Below the pieces are notes generated by a model, which was given only the letters and a program-made list of their open reading frames with translations, had not been told where the DNA came from and made no database searches. DNA of 5,265 bases, from positions 1-5,265 of the forward strand of contig CANIBQ010000178.1 in assembly GCA_947465645.1 (NCBI GenBank), written 5' to 3'. This document shows positions 1 to 5,265 of the stretch, piece by piece. Both the position numbers and the translations under genes were made by a program. Within the stretch, counting starts at the first letter, position 1, and every line of letters starts with the position of its first letter. This stretch comes from Acidobacteriota bacterium (lineage in GTDB: Bacteria > Acidobacteriota > Vicinamibacteria > Vicinamibacterales > UBA2999).

Positions 1-133
1 ACAACGAGGAACGCCCGAAGAAGCAACTGGGCGGGCTGACGCCAGCCCTCTACGCCAGGACGCTGGCGACGGAACGCAGTACAGTCACCCCCGGACTCTA
101 AAGCCCGGTGCTACTGAAGACGGGGGGACGTCG
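1..133 (+). mobile_element. 3' (right) end of an IS3-family insertion sequence, left part outside the window
   Basis: This segment carries the C-terminus of an IS3-like transposase followed by about 32 bases of non-coding end rich in a G run (GGGGGG at 122-127). Its inner boundary is placed at 133/134 for two reasons. The same sequence occurs inverted at 5011-5061, matching 83-133 except for a 7-base block (103-109), and the two copies have unrelated flanks beyond this point (CTGGATC here, TCGTCACC for the other copy read in the same direction). The homologous kinase reading frame also stops making sense exactly here. The element extends left of base 1, so it could be full length there. The family is inferred from the protein end, not from a database match. 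Confidence 0.75.
3..101 (+). CDS. IS3-family transposase (OrfB, integrase core), C-terminal 32 residues only
   Basis: The frame starting at base 3 reads NEERPKKQLGGLTPALYART and ends STVTPGL before TAA at 99-101. The pattern N-E-x-R-P-x-x-x-L-G-x-L-T-P-x-x-Y/F-A is the hallmark end of the rve (DDE) integrase core of IS3-family OrfB proteins, which cut and join the element's ends. The catalytic D, D and E residues lie upstream, outside the window; the last catalytic Glu normally sits a few tens of residues before this motif. No frameshift or stop is seen in the visible part, so this copy may be intact to the left. Its TAA overlaps on the other strand the stop of the truncated kinase (98-100). 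Confidence 0.75.
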   Translation, partial: NEERPKKQLGGLTPALYARTLATERSTVTPGL

Positions 134-1003
134 CTGGATCTCGAACAACACGCGGTCCGCAGTCGCGCTGGTCCGCAGCGTGACAGTGGTGCGAGGCCGG
201 GTGAACTTGAAGGCGTTCTGCAGGAGATTCATCACCACGGCAGCGAGGACCTGCCGGTCGGCATCGATCGCCACGCCCTCCTCGACCGGCAGCACCGTGA
301 GCGTGATGCCTTTGGCGTGTGCCGCCTGCGCGCCGGTCGGCGCCAGTTCGTCAATGAATCCGGACACGAGGAATGGCTCCCGGTTCTGCACGCCGCGCGT
401 CAGCCCGACTTCGGCGAGGGAGCGCCCGATCAGGTCGCGCGCACGGAGGAGGCTCCGGTACAACACGGCGCCCGTGCTGCCGTCAACGCCGACGTTCCCG
501 GACTTGACCACCTCGAAGGCGAGAATCGCGGTATGCATCAAGTTCCGCAGTTCATGCGCGAAGAACCCGAGCCGCTCGTTCTCGAGCACGGCGCCGCCCT
601 CGATGGTCGACTGATTGCGCTCGTGCCCGAACTGGGTGACCGCGTCGGCGATGGCGTTATCCAGGCAGCCGTTCAGCAACCGGAACTCCTCGGTGCTGAT
701 CGGCGCGCTCAGGTGGAGCGCCAGCTCGGTGATCGACTGGCAGACGTCGCCATAGTCGTGCACCACCTGTGACACGGTGAACCCCTGCCGCAGCAGGTCG
801 TGCCCGTGCAGGACGGCGGTGCTGGACATCGCCGCACTCGACGACTCGCCGAGGCGGAGCACGTCGACGAGTTGATCAAGGAACAGGGGGACGCCATGAT
901 CGATCTCGGCGTCCGTCGGCGGGGGAGTCGGCCTCGTTGCGACCTTCGCCCGGCAGCGCCGGATAATCTCGTCGCGGTTGAGCGCAATGAATTCGTGGAG
1001 CAA
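98..1003 (-). pseudogene. Soluble sensor histidine kinase with RsbRD-type N-terminus, truncated by IS3 end
   Basis: From the TTG at 1003 the product is 301 residues. The N-terminus (LLHEFIALNRDEIIRRCRAK) and the helical stretch to about residue 130 look like the RsbRD/RsbR sensory helical domain found in soil bacteria. The HisKA H-box is HELRN at 150-154, with H150 the expected phospho-acceptor. The HATPase N-box is NLLQNAFKF at about 259-267. The protein then breaks. After EIQ (Q encoded at 136-134) the next codons lie in the IS3 end and add a foreign tail, RRPPVFSSTGL, before a stop at 100-98. The G1 (DxGxG), F and G2 boxes needed for ATP binding are missing, so kinase activity is probably lost. 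No membrane segment is visible, so the intact ancestor was probably cytosolic. The frame stays open upstream to 1252 only because it runs through the tRNA; the TTG is chosen because the family-like sequence begins there. No Shine-Dalgarno site precedes it, so the start is uncertain. A GTG at 1099 is an alternative. Confidence 0.75.
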
Positions 1004-1138
1004 GGAGGACGACGCCGCAAGGTAGCACGGATGCGGACAGGTCCAACCGCCGTAATTGGAAGAGCTTAGCCACCTGAGCCGTGTATGTTGCCGAGTCACC
1101 AGGGCGCGGTCCGCGCGAGCGAATCGGACACACGATGA

Positions 1139-1144
1139 TATGAT
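1139..1144 (+). promoter_or_regulatory. Possible -10 element (TATGAT) for the first tRNA-Arg
   Basis: TATGAT matches the sigma-70 consensus TATAAT at 5 of 6 bases and ends 12 bases before the mature tRNA 5' end, a normal distance for a short 5' leader. No convincing -35 element is found 16-18 bases upstream (sequence near CGAGCG), so this is a weak call. The 153-base gap between the kinase start and this tRNA must hold promoters for both directions. Confidence 0.35.
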
Positions 1145-1156
1145 TCCCGTTCGTTG

Positions 1157-1230
<74 letters not shown>

Positions 1231-1253
1231 CTTCTGGGAAAGCAAAATTCAAA

Positions 1254-1328
1254 ATTCAAAATTCAGAATTCAAACGGAGACGCGAGAAAGGCCGTAGGAT
1301 TTTGAATTTTGAATTCTGCATTTTGAAT
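1254..1328. repeat. AT-rich inverted repeat built from AATTC/GAATT words, between the two tRNA genes
   Basis: The arms 1254-1274 and 1308-1328 are 21 bases each and complementary at 20 positions, separated by a 33-base GC-richer spacer. Each arm is also extended by further tandem ATTCAAA/TTTGAAT words (left from about 1244, right from about 1298). AT content is far above the surrounding sequence. It could form a long hairpin that stops transcription after the first tRNA, or be a copy of a dispersed intergenic repeat; similar AATTC-word repeats are common between genes in some acidobacterial genomes. It does not end in a clean T-run, so a classical intrinsic terminator is not proven. Confidence 0.75.
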
Positions 1329-1352
1329 TAAGCTGCTGCGTCAGTTCCATAC

Positions 1353-1429
1353 GCGCCCGTAGCTCAGCTGGATAGAGCGTTCGCCTCCGGAGCGAAAGGT
1401 CGCAGGTTCGAATCCTGCCGGGCGCACCA
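1353..1429 (+). tRNA. tRNA-Arg, anticodon CCG, with apparent encoded CCA
   Basis: The cloverleaf is complete. The acceptor stem is GCGCCCG (1353-1359) with CGGGCGC (1419-1425). The D-stem is GCTC/GAGC. The anticodon stem TTCGC/GCGAA is fully paired. The loop CTCCGGA has anticodon CCG at 1387-1389 and reads CGG. The T-stem is GCAGG/CCTGC with loop TTCGAAT. A1426 is the discriminator and 1427-1429 read CCA, so the mature 3' end seems to be encoded, unlike in its neighbour. The first 28 bases and most of the T-arm are identical to the TCG tRNA, which suggests an old tandem duplication with anticodon-arm divergence. No separate promoter is evident, so it may be co-transcribed with the upstream tRNA. 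Confidence 0.95.
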
Positions 1430-1437
1430 CATACAAG

Positions 1438-2247
1438 ATGGCCGCCACACCGCCGGATCGCCTGACCGACCGATCGATCGGCGATTTCGGCGAGCAGTGG
1501 ACCCGCTACACCGGCAACACCGGCTTCTACGCCTCCCAAGCGCTCTTCTGGGACATCGTCGGCGGCCTCCTCACACCTGAAGACATCACCGGCGCGCACG
1601 TGGCCGAGATCGGCAGCGGCACCGGCCGCATCGTCGGCATGCTGGTGCAGGCCGGCGCCGCGAAGGTGTTCGCCCTCGAGCCCTCCGACGCGTTTACCGT
1701 CCTGCAGGCCAACACGCGCCTGCTGCCGCAGGTGACCTGTGCGCAGGCGCGCGGCGAATCGCTCCCGGCGCTCGGGTTCGATCTGGTCGTGAGCATCGGC
1801 GTCCTGCACCACATCCCCGATCCGGGTCCGGTTGTCGCCGCGGCTTATCGGGGGCTCAGGCCCGGTGGAAAATGTCTCGTCTGGGTCTACGGCCACGAAG
1901 GCAACGGCCTCTACCTGCTGCTGCTGCGCCTCCTCAAGCCGGTCACGACGGCGCTTCCTTCCGCGGTGCTCGCCGGCCTCGCCTGGGTGCTGACCGTTGC
2001 CCTCACCGGCTACATGTCCGCGACCAGGCTCGTCGCGGCCGCTCCGCTTCGGGCGTATCTGGAGCGTGTGATCCGCCCGCTGACGATGCGGGAGCGGCAG
2101 CTGGTGGTATTCGATCAGCTGAACCCGAAGGTGGCGCGGTACTACCGTGGTGAGGAAGCGCAGACCCTGCTGGTCGACGCCGGGTTCTCGGATGTCCGGA
2201 TCCATCACCGGCACGGCTATAGCTGGACGGTCGTCGGTACCAGGTAG
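1438..2247 (+). CDS. Class I SAM-dependent methyltransferase (substrate unknown)
   Basis: The product is 269 residues. It has the Rossmann-fold methyltransferase signatures in order: motif I VAEIGSGTGRI (55-65), which binds SAM; an acidic residue after strand 2, E81 in ALEPSD, expected to hold the ribose; FDLVVSIGVLHHI (114-126); and LRPGGKCLVWVYG (140-152), typical of the UbiE-like Methyltransf_11 type. Residues about 157-202 are unusually hydrophobic (LLLLRLL, then VLAGLAWVLTVALTGY), suggesting membrane contact or a lipid-like substrate. The C-terminus (FDQLNPKVARYY...AGFSDVRIHHRHGYSW) resembles small-molecule or sugar/lipid methyltransferases seen in surface-polysaccharide loci, but no such locus is visible here. 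The ATG at 1438 begins 8 bases after the tRNA CCA and has no Shine-Dalgarno site. It is kept because the family-like region (DRSIGDFGEQW, from residue 11) starts close after it. The next gene begins 62 bases downstream on the same strand. Confidence 0.88.
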   Translation: MAATPPDRLTDRSIGDFGEQWTRYTGNTGFYASQALFWDIVGGLLTPEDITGAHVAEIGSGTGRIVGMLVQAGAAKVFALEPSDAFTVLQANTRLLPQVTCAQARGESLPALGFDLVVSIGVLHHIPDPGPVVAAAYRGLRPGGKCLVWVYGHEGNGLYLLLLRLLKPVTTALPSAVLAGLAWVLTVALTGYMSATRLVAAAPLRAYLERVIRPLTMRERQLVVFDQLNPKVARYYRGEEAQTLLVDAGFSDVRIHHRHGYSWTVVGTR

Positions 2248-2273
2248 GGCCCCATTCCCGCGCACACAATTTC

Positions 2274-2302
2274 TTGCCCCGTGGCGGCTTTCCCTCCACA
2301 AT
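2274..2302 (+). promoter_or_regulatory. Possible sigma-70-type promoter for the TonB-dependent receptor
   Basis: TTGCCC (2274-2279) and CACAAT (2297-2302) each match 4 of 6 consensus bases and are separated by exactly 17 bases. Transcription would start at about 2309-2310, which is the ATG itself, so the mRNA would have little or no leader. That fits the absence of a Shine-Dalgarno site in this 62-base gap. The match is moderate and could be chance. Confidence 0.4.
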
Positions 2303-2309
2303 AGCCGCC

Positions 2310-4475
2310 ATGATCGAACGCCCTTGTGCGCTTAAACTCTGTGCGCTTGGATTCGCGCTGGCCCTCGCCGCTCCCGCATTCGGACAGGGTGGCGCGCCGC
2401 CGCAGGCTCCGCCTCCCGCCGACACGACGCCGGTCTTCGAGGACCAGGTCGTGGTCTCCGCGTCGCGCATTGAACAACAGCTGGTCAACGCCCCGGCCGC
2501 CGTCAGCGTCGTCAGCGCCGAAACGATCCAGAACTCGCCGGCGACCAACATCGGCGATCTGCTGCGCTCGGTGCCCGGCCTCAATGTGACGCAGGTCTCG
2601 GCCCGCGACATCAACCTGACCGCCCGCGGCGCGACGTCGACGCTGTCGACCTCGCAGCTGGCGCTGGTCGACGGCCGCAGCATCTATCTCGATTTCTTCG
2701 GGATGGTGATGTGGGACCTGGTTCCGACCAATCCGAACGACATCAAGCAGATCGAAGTGATTCGCGGTCCGGCGTCCGCCGTCTGGGGCGCCAACGCGAT
2801 GAGCGGCGTCGTTAACGTCATCACCTGGTCGCCGCGCGAGCTGGCGGCGCAGCCGGGACGCGGCAATGCCGTCACCGTCGGGTTCGGCGGCTTCAACCGC
2901 AACGTGACGGGGCGCGATCAGGGCGCGGGGTCGCTGTTCTATGTCAATGGCTCGCATGCCCGGGCTGTCGACGATCGCTGGTCGTACAAGGTGTCGGCGG
3001 CGTACTTCACCCAGGACGCGATGCCGCGCCCGACCGGGACCCTGCCCAATGTGTTCCGGACGCCGTACCCGGCCTTCGTCAACCAAGGGACGTCGCAGCC
3101 GAAGTTCGACGCGCGGGTCGACTACGACATTGCCGACAACGGCGGGCGGGTGACCTTTGCCGGCGGCGTCGCCGGCACGGAGGGGCTGATCCACACCGGG
3201 ATCGGGCCGTTCAACATTGCCGGCGACTCGCGTCTGACCTACTTTACGACCCGCTACCAGAAGGCCGGCCGGCGCGTCGCCTTCTTCACCAACCTGCTGG
3301 ACGGCGTCGCCGCGAATCTGCTCGCCTACGGGCCGACCGGCACCCCGCTCATGCTCGACTTCAACACCAGCACGACTGACGTCGAGGCGTCAGACGTGCG
3401 CGCGATCGGCACGCGCCACGCCCTCAGCTTCGGTGGCAACTTCCGCCACAACGGCTTTGACATCTCGCTGGCCCCCAACGGCAAGAACCGCAACGAGGGC
3501 GGCGCCTACCTGCAGGACGAGATGTTCCTCAGCGAACGCGTCCGCTGGCTGGTGGGCGGCCGTCTCGACAAGTTCTCGTCGATCGACGGCACGGTGTTTT
3601 CGCCGCGGACGACGCTGATGTTCAAGCCGTCGGCGGCGCAGACGCTGCGCCTGTCGTTCAACCGGGCGTTCCGGGCGCCGTCGTTCATCAACAACAACAT
3701 CGAAGCGACGATCCTCAACGAGGTGAACCTCAGCGCACTGTCGCCGGCGCTGTCCCGGTTCGTGTTCCCGATCCGCGCCAATGGCAATGTCGACCTGAAG
3801 CAGGAATCGATGACCGCCTACGAGATCGGCTACACCGGTGTGATCCGGAACCGGGCCACGGTCACGGCCGCGGTCTACTGGAACACCACCAAGGACGGCA
3901 TCTACTTCACGCCGGTCGCGGCGTACTCCGCCGCCAGCCCGCCGCCCAACTGGCCGCTGCCGCCGGTCATCCTCTCATTACTCGCCGGCCTCAATCCGCC
4001 TGTGGTGCTGCCGTCGCGCTTCACCTACCTGAACCTCGGCACCATCAAGGACAAGGGGATCGAGCTCGGCATCGATGCCGCGGTGAACCGCTCTCTCAAT
4101 GTGTTCACCAACTATTCGTTCCAGGCGATGCCCGAGGTGGAGAACTTCACGCCGGGGACGACGATCAACGACATCAACTGGCCGGCCCGGAACCGGTTCA
4201 ATGCCGGCTTCAATTTCAACTACTCGCGGTACATCGGCAACCTGTCGGTGAACTACACCGACGAGTCGTACTGGCAGGACGTGCTCGACGCGCGTTTCGC
4301 TGGCAAGACCGACGCCTTCACGCTCGTCAACCTCGGCGCCGGCATGAAGTGGGCGGACGATCGGGTGACGACGAGTCTGAAGGTCACGAACCTGGCGAAC
4401 CAGGAAGTGATGCAGCACATCTTCGGCGATGTGCTCAAGCGCCAGATCGTCGGCGAAGTCCGGTTCGAGTTCTAG
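2310..4475 (+). CDS. TonB-dependent outer-membrane receptor
   Basis: From the ATG at 2310 the protein is 721 residues. A signal peptide is clear: basic R4/K9, a hydrophobic run 10-22, then APAFGQ with cleavage near residues 23-26. A Pro-rich linker follows, then a TonB-box-like stretch (EDQVVVSAS, 44-52). The plug domain (about 53-175) holds the classic RGPASAVWGANAMSGVVNVI (151-170). The rest alternates as expected for a 22-strand barrel and ends in aromatic Phe (EVRFEF), the usual C-terminal signal for barrel insertion. Such receptors import siderophores, cobalamin, glycans or similar ligands using TonB-ExbBD energy; nothing here identifies the ligand. A Pro-rich, hydrophobic segment at about residues 539-568 is probably an external loop. 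The start was chosen because a TTG at 2274 would put 12 extra residues before the signal peptide. No substrate-processing genes are adjacent. The stop overlaps the convergent DUF892 gene's stop. Confidence 0.93.
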   Translation: MIERPCALKLCALGFALALAAPAFGQGGAPPQAPPPADTTPVFEDQVVVSASRIEQQLVNAPAAVSVVSAETIQNSPATNIGDLLRSVPGLNVTQVSARDINLTARGATSTLSTSQLALVDGRSIYLDFFGMVMWDLVPTNPNDIKQIEVIRGPASAVWGANAMSGVVNVITWSPRELAAQPGRGNAVTVGFGGFNRNVTGRDQGAGSLFYVNGSHARAVDDRWSYKVSAAYFTQDAMPRPTGTLPNVFRTPYPAFVNQGTSQPKFDARVDYDIADNGGRVTFAGGVAGTEGLIHTGIGPFNIAGDSRLTYFTTRYQKAGRRVAFFTNLLDGVAANLLAYGPTGTPLMLDFNTSTTDVEASDVRAIGTRHALSFGGNFRHNGFDISLAPNGKNRNEGGAYLQDEMFLSERVRWLVGGRLDKFSSIDGTVFSPRTTLMFKPSAAQTLRLSFNRAFRAPSFINNNIEATILNEVNLSALSPALSRFVFPIRANGNVDLKQESMTAYEIGYTGVIRNRATVTAAVYWNTTKDGIYFTPVAAYSAASPPPNWPLPPVILSLLAGLNPPVVLPSRFTYLNLGTIKDKGIELGIDAAVNRSLNVFTNYSFQAMPEVENFTPGTTINDINWPARNRFNAGFNFNYSRYIGNLSVNYTDESYWQDVLDARFAGKTDAFTLVNLGAGMKWADDRVTTSLKVTNLANQEVMQHIFGDVLKRQIVGEVRFEF

Positions 4476-4966
4476 CTCGCGTCGTCTTCGATGACGTCGA
4501 ACTCCGAGGCGATCACCTTGAGCGCGTTGAGCGCGCCTGCTTCCTCCCGGAGATTCTGCTCGAGGAGCTCGACGGCGTCGGCCAGGCCGAGCTTGTCCGC
4601 CAGGTCGATGAGGTTCTCGTAGGCGGTGATCTCATACCGCTCGGTCTTCTGCGCCGCGCCGATGTTGAAGAATTCCAGCAACTCGGCGGACGGCTTCGTG
4701 CGCAGGAAGACCTTCTTTTCCTTGATCAGCCCCTCGATGCCTGGACAGGTCCCTGCGTCCGGCTTCTGGCCGAGCGACGTGAGGATCCTGCCGAGACGCT
4801 TGATCTGGCCCTGCGTTTCCTTCCGGTGCCGCGTGAAGGCTTTCCTGATCTCACGATCCGAGCTTTCGCCCGCCATCTGCTCGAGCGCAGCGAGCAGCGA
4901 GTGCTCCGCGGAATACATGTCCTTCAACTGATGCTCGAAGAGCTCCTCGATCGTGTGCATCGCCAT
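4472..4966 (-). CDS. DUF892 (YciE/YciF-type) ferritin-like protein
   Basis: The protein has 164 residues, the usual size for the family. It is nearly all helical, as expected for a four-helix ferritin-like bundle. Family marks are: HQLKDMYSAEHSLL (12-25) with E21; the second-helix HRKETQGQ (47-54) with H47 and E50; CPGIEGLIKE (74-83); AAQKTERYEITAYENL (104-119) with E109, E112 and E117; and NLREEAGAL (138-146) with E141 and E142. These Glu/His positions are candidate di-metal ligands by analogy with E. coli YciF. Proteins of this family are linked to stress responses, but their reaction is not established. The ATG at 4966 is supported by a Shine-Dalgarno-like GGGAG 8 bases upstream; a second ATG at 4960 is possible. 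The gene is convergent with the receptor and probably monocistronic. Only 44 bases separate its start from an IS3 remnant. Confidence 0.92.
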   Translation of the reverse strand: MAMHTIEELFEHQLKDMYSAEHSLLAALEQMAGESSDREIRKAFTRHRKETQGQIKRLGRILTSLGQKPDAGTCPGIEGLIKEKKVFLRTKPSAELLEFFNIGAAQKTERYEITAYENLIDLADKLGLADAVELLEQNLREEAGALNALKVIASEFDVIEDDAS

Positions 4967-4974
4967 GGCGGTGT

Positions 4975-4980
4975 CTCCCT
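4975..4980 (-). promoter_or_regulatory. Ribosome binding site of the DUF892 gene
   Basis: On the minus strand this reads AGGGAG, 8 bases before the ATG at 4966. It is the only clear Shine-Dalgarno site before a gene in the window and supports that ATG rather than the one two codons later. Confidence 0.7.
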
Positions 4981-4991
4981 GTATCGGATAC
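4981..4991. promoter_or_regulatory. Perfect 11-base dyad GTATCGGATAC upstream of the DUF892 gene
   Basis: GTATC-G-GATAC is a perfect inverted repeat lying immediately upstream of the ribosome binding site, inside the 30-base stretch between that site and the IS3 remnant. It could be an operator half-site pair or chance. No -10/-35 pair with good spacing was found around it. Confidence 0.3.
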
Positions 4992-5010
4992 GAACAATTG
5001 CTGGTGACGA

Positions 5011-5112
5011 CGACGTCCCCCCGTCTTCAGTAGCAGTCGGGTTTAGAGTCCGGGGGTGACTGTTGCTCCGTGCCGCCGCCAGTTGCCTGGCGTAGAGGAC
5101 GGGCGTCAGCCA
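5011..5112 (-). mobile_element. Decayed, inverted copy of the same IS3-family 3' end
   Basis: Read on the minus strand this matches the IS end at about 35-133. The last 51 bases (5011-5061) agree except for a 7-base block (GCCCGGT in the left copy, CCCGACT here). The coding part encodes LTPVLYARQLAAAR, close to LTPALYARTLATER in the left copy. One extra base within about 5062-5080 shifts the frame, so the expected STVTPGL ending is read as SNSHPRTLNP and the natural stop is missed. Homology ends near 5112, where other sequence begins. This is a dead remnant. Confidence 0.75.
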
Positions 5113-5265
5113 CCCACACCGGGGGAATGCCTCGAATTCCTCCTCGACGAAACGCGGCAGACCCTCGCCGTCGCGCAGGTGGGCCGCCTCCGTCAGGTTC
5201 GGCTGTTGAGTCACCTGCCGATTACTGGAACAATGACATCCGTGCAGCGGCCCGACGATGCCTCC
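5107..5265 (-). pseudogene. Fragment resembling the N-terminal zinc-binding region of an IS91-type transposase
   Basis: The minus-strand frame is open from the window edge (5265) and reads GLPRFVEEEFEAFPRCGWL before running into the IS3 remnant. Proteins with the IS91-family transposase zinc-binding domain typically carry (V/F)-x-x-E-(L/F)-x-x-(F/Y)-L-x-C-G-x-L followed by a GF-A-R-x-x-C zinc knuckle. Here the knuckle is replaced by IS3 sequence, so the gene is broken. The upstream part lies outside the window and no start can be assigned; a GTG at 5214 is only one in-frame option. The family call rests on this short motif from memory. Confidence 0.5.

Noticed and set aside
1004..1060. TTGGAC/TACCTT pair as a minus-strand promoter for the kinase
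   Set aside because: Each hexamer matches consensus at only about half of its positions, so it is indistinguishable from chance.
1323..1351. TTGAAT-17-TCCATA as a separate promoter for the second tRNA-Arg
   Set aside because: The -35 lies within the repeat and the -10 matches 2 of 6 bases and touches the mature tRNA 5' end, leaving no room for a start site.
1470..1481. Perfect palindrome CCGATCGATCGG
   Set aside because: It lies inside the methyltransferase coding sequence (DRSIGD) and is explained by codons for those residues in a GC-rich gene.
1270..2301. Long minus-strand open frame (343 codons) opposite the methyltransferase
   Set aside because: It runs through a tRNA and the inverted repeat, is Arg/Gly/His-rich with no recognisable motif, and mirrors a gene with clear methyltransferase motifs. 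It is a high-GC shadow frame.
2217..3194. Minus-strand open frame of 325 codons opposite the receptor's signal peptide and plug
   Set aside because: Low-complexity Arg/Asp/Gly-rich translation antisense to an unmistakable TonB plug. No ribosome site or domain is visible.
4349..5059. Plus-strand open frame of 236 codons antisense to the DUF892 gene
   Set aside because: It starts inside the receptor gene and ends in the IS remnant, and the opposite strand has a full family-like protein with a ribosome site.

Overview
The window is a GC-rich bacterial segment. An acidobacterial source (Vicinamibacteria-like) is my best guess. It rests on general gene style: an RsbRD-type kinase N-terminus, a large TonB-dependent receptor, AATTC-rich intergenic repeats and little use of Shine-Dalgarno sites. 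No marker gene proves it.

Layout, left to right. Bases 1-133 are the 3' end of an IS3-family insertion sequence on the + strand, with the transposase C-terminus. It abuts, and truncates at base 134, a minus-strand soluble histidine kinase (134-1003) that has lost the end of its ATPase domain. Two tRNA-Arg genes follow on the + strand: anticodon TCG at 1157-1230 and CCG at 1353-1429. An AT-rich inverted repeat of AATTC/GAATT words lies between them. A class I SAM-dependent methyltransferase (1438-2247) starts 8 bases after the CCA of the second tRNA. A TonB-dependent outer-membrane receptor (2310-4475) follows 62 bases later, with a promoter-like pair placed so that its mRNA could be leaderless. 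A convergent DUF892/YciE-YciF ferritin-like gene (4472-4966, minus) shares a CTAG palindrome with the receptor, which supplies both stop codons. Bases 5011-5112 hold a decayed, inverted copy of the same IS3 3' end, fused at about 5107-5112 to a fragment resembling the zinc-binding N-terminus of an IS91-type transposase that runs off the right edge.

How the parts relate. The genes do not form an obvious pathway. The kinase is probably dead. The tRNAs, methyltransferase and receptor share a strand and could be partly co-transcribed. The DUF892 gene is a typical single-gene stress-protein locus whose upstream region has been cut to 44 bases by the IS remnant. The strongest non-routine signal is the pair of inverted IS3 3' ends facing each other across about 4.9 kb, one breaking a kinase and the other capping a promoter region. 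I see a mobile-element-scarred accessory region and no clear new multi-gene system.
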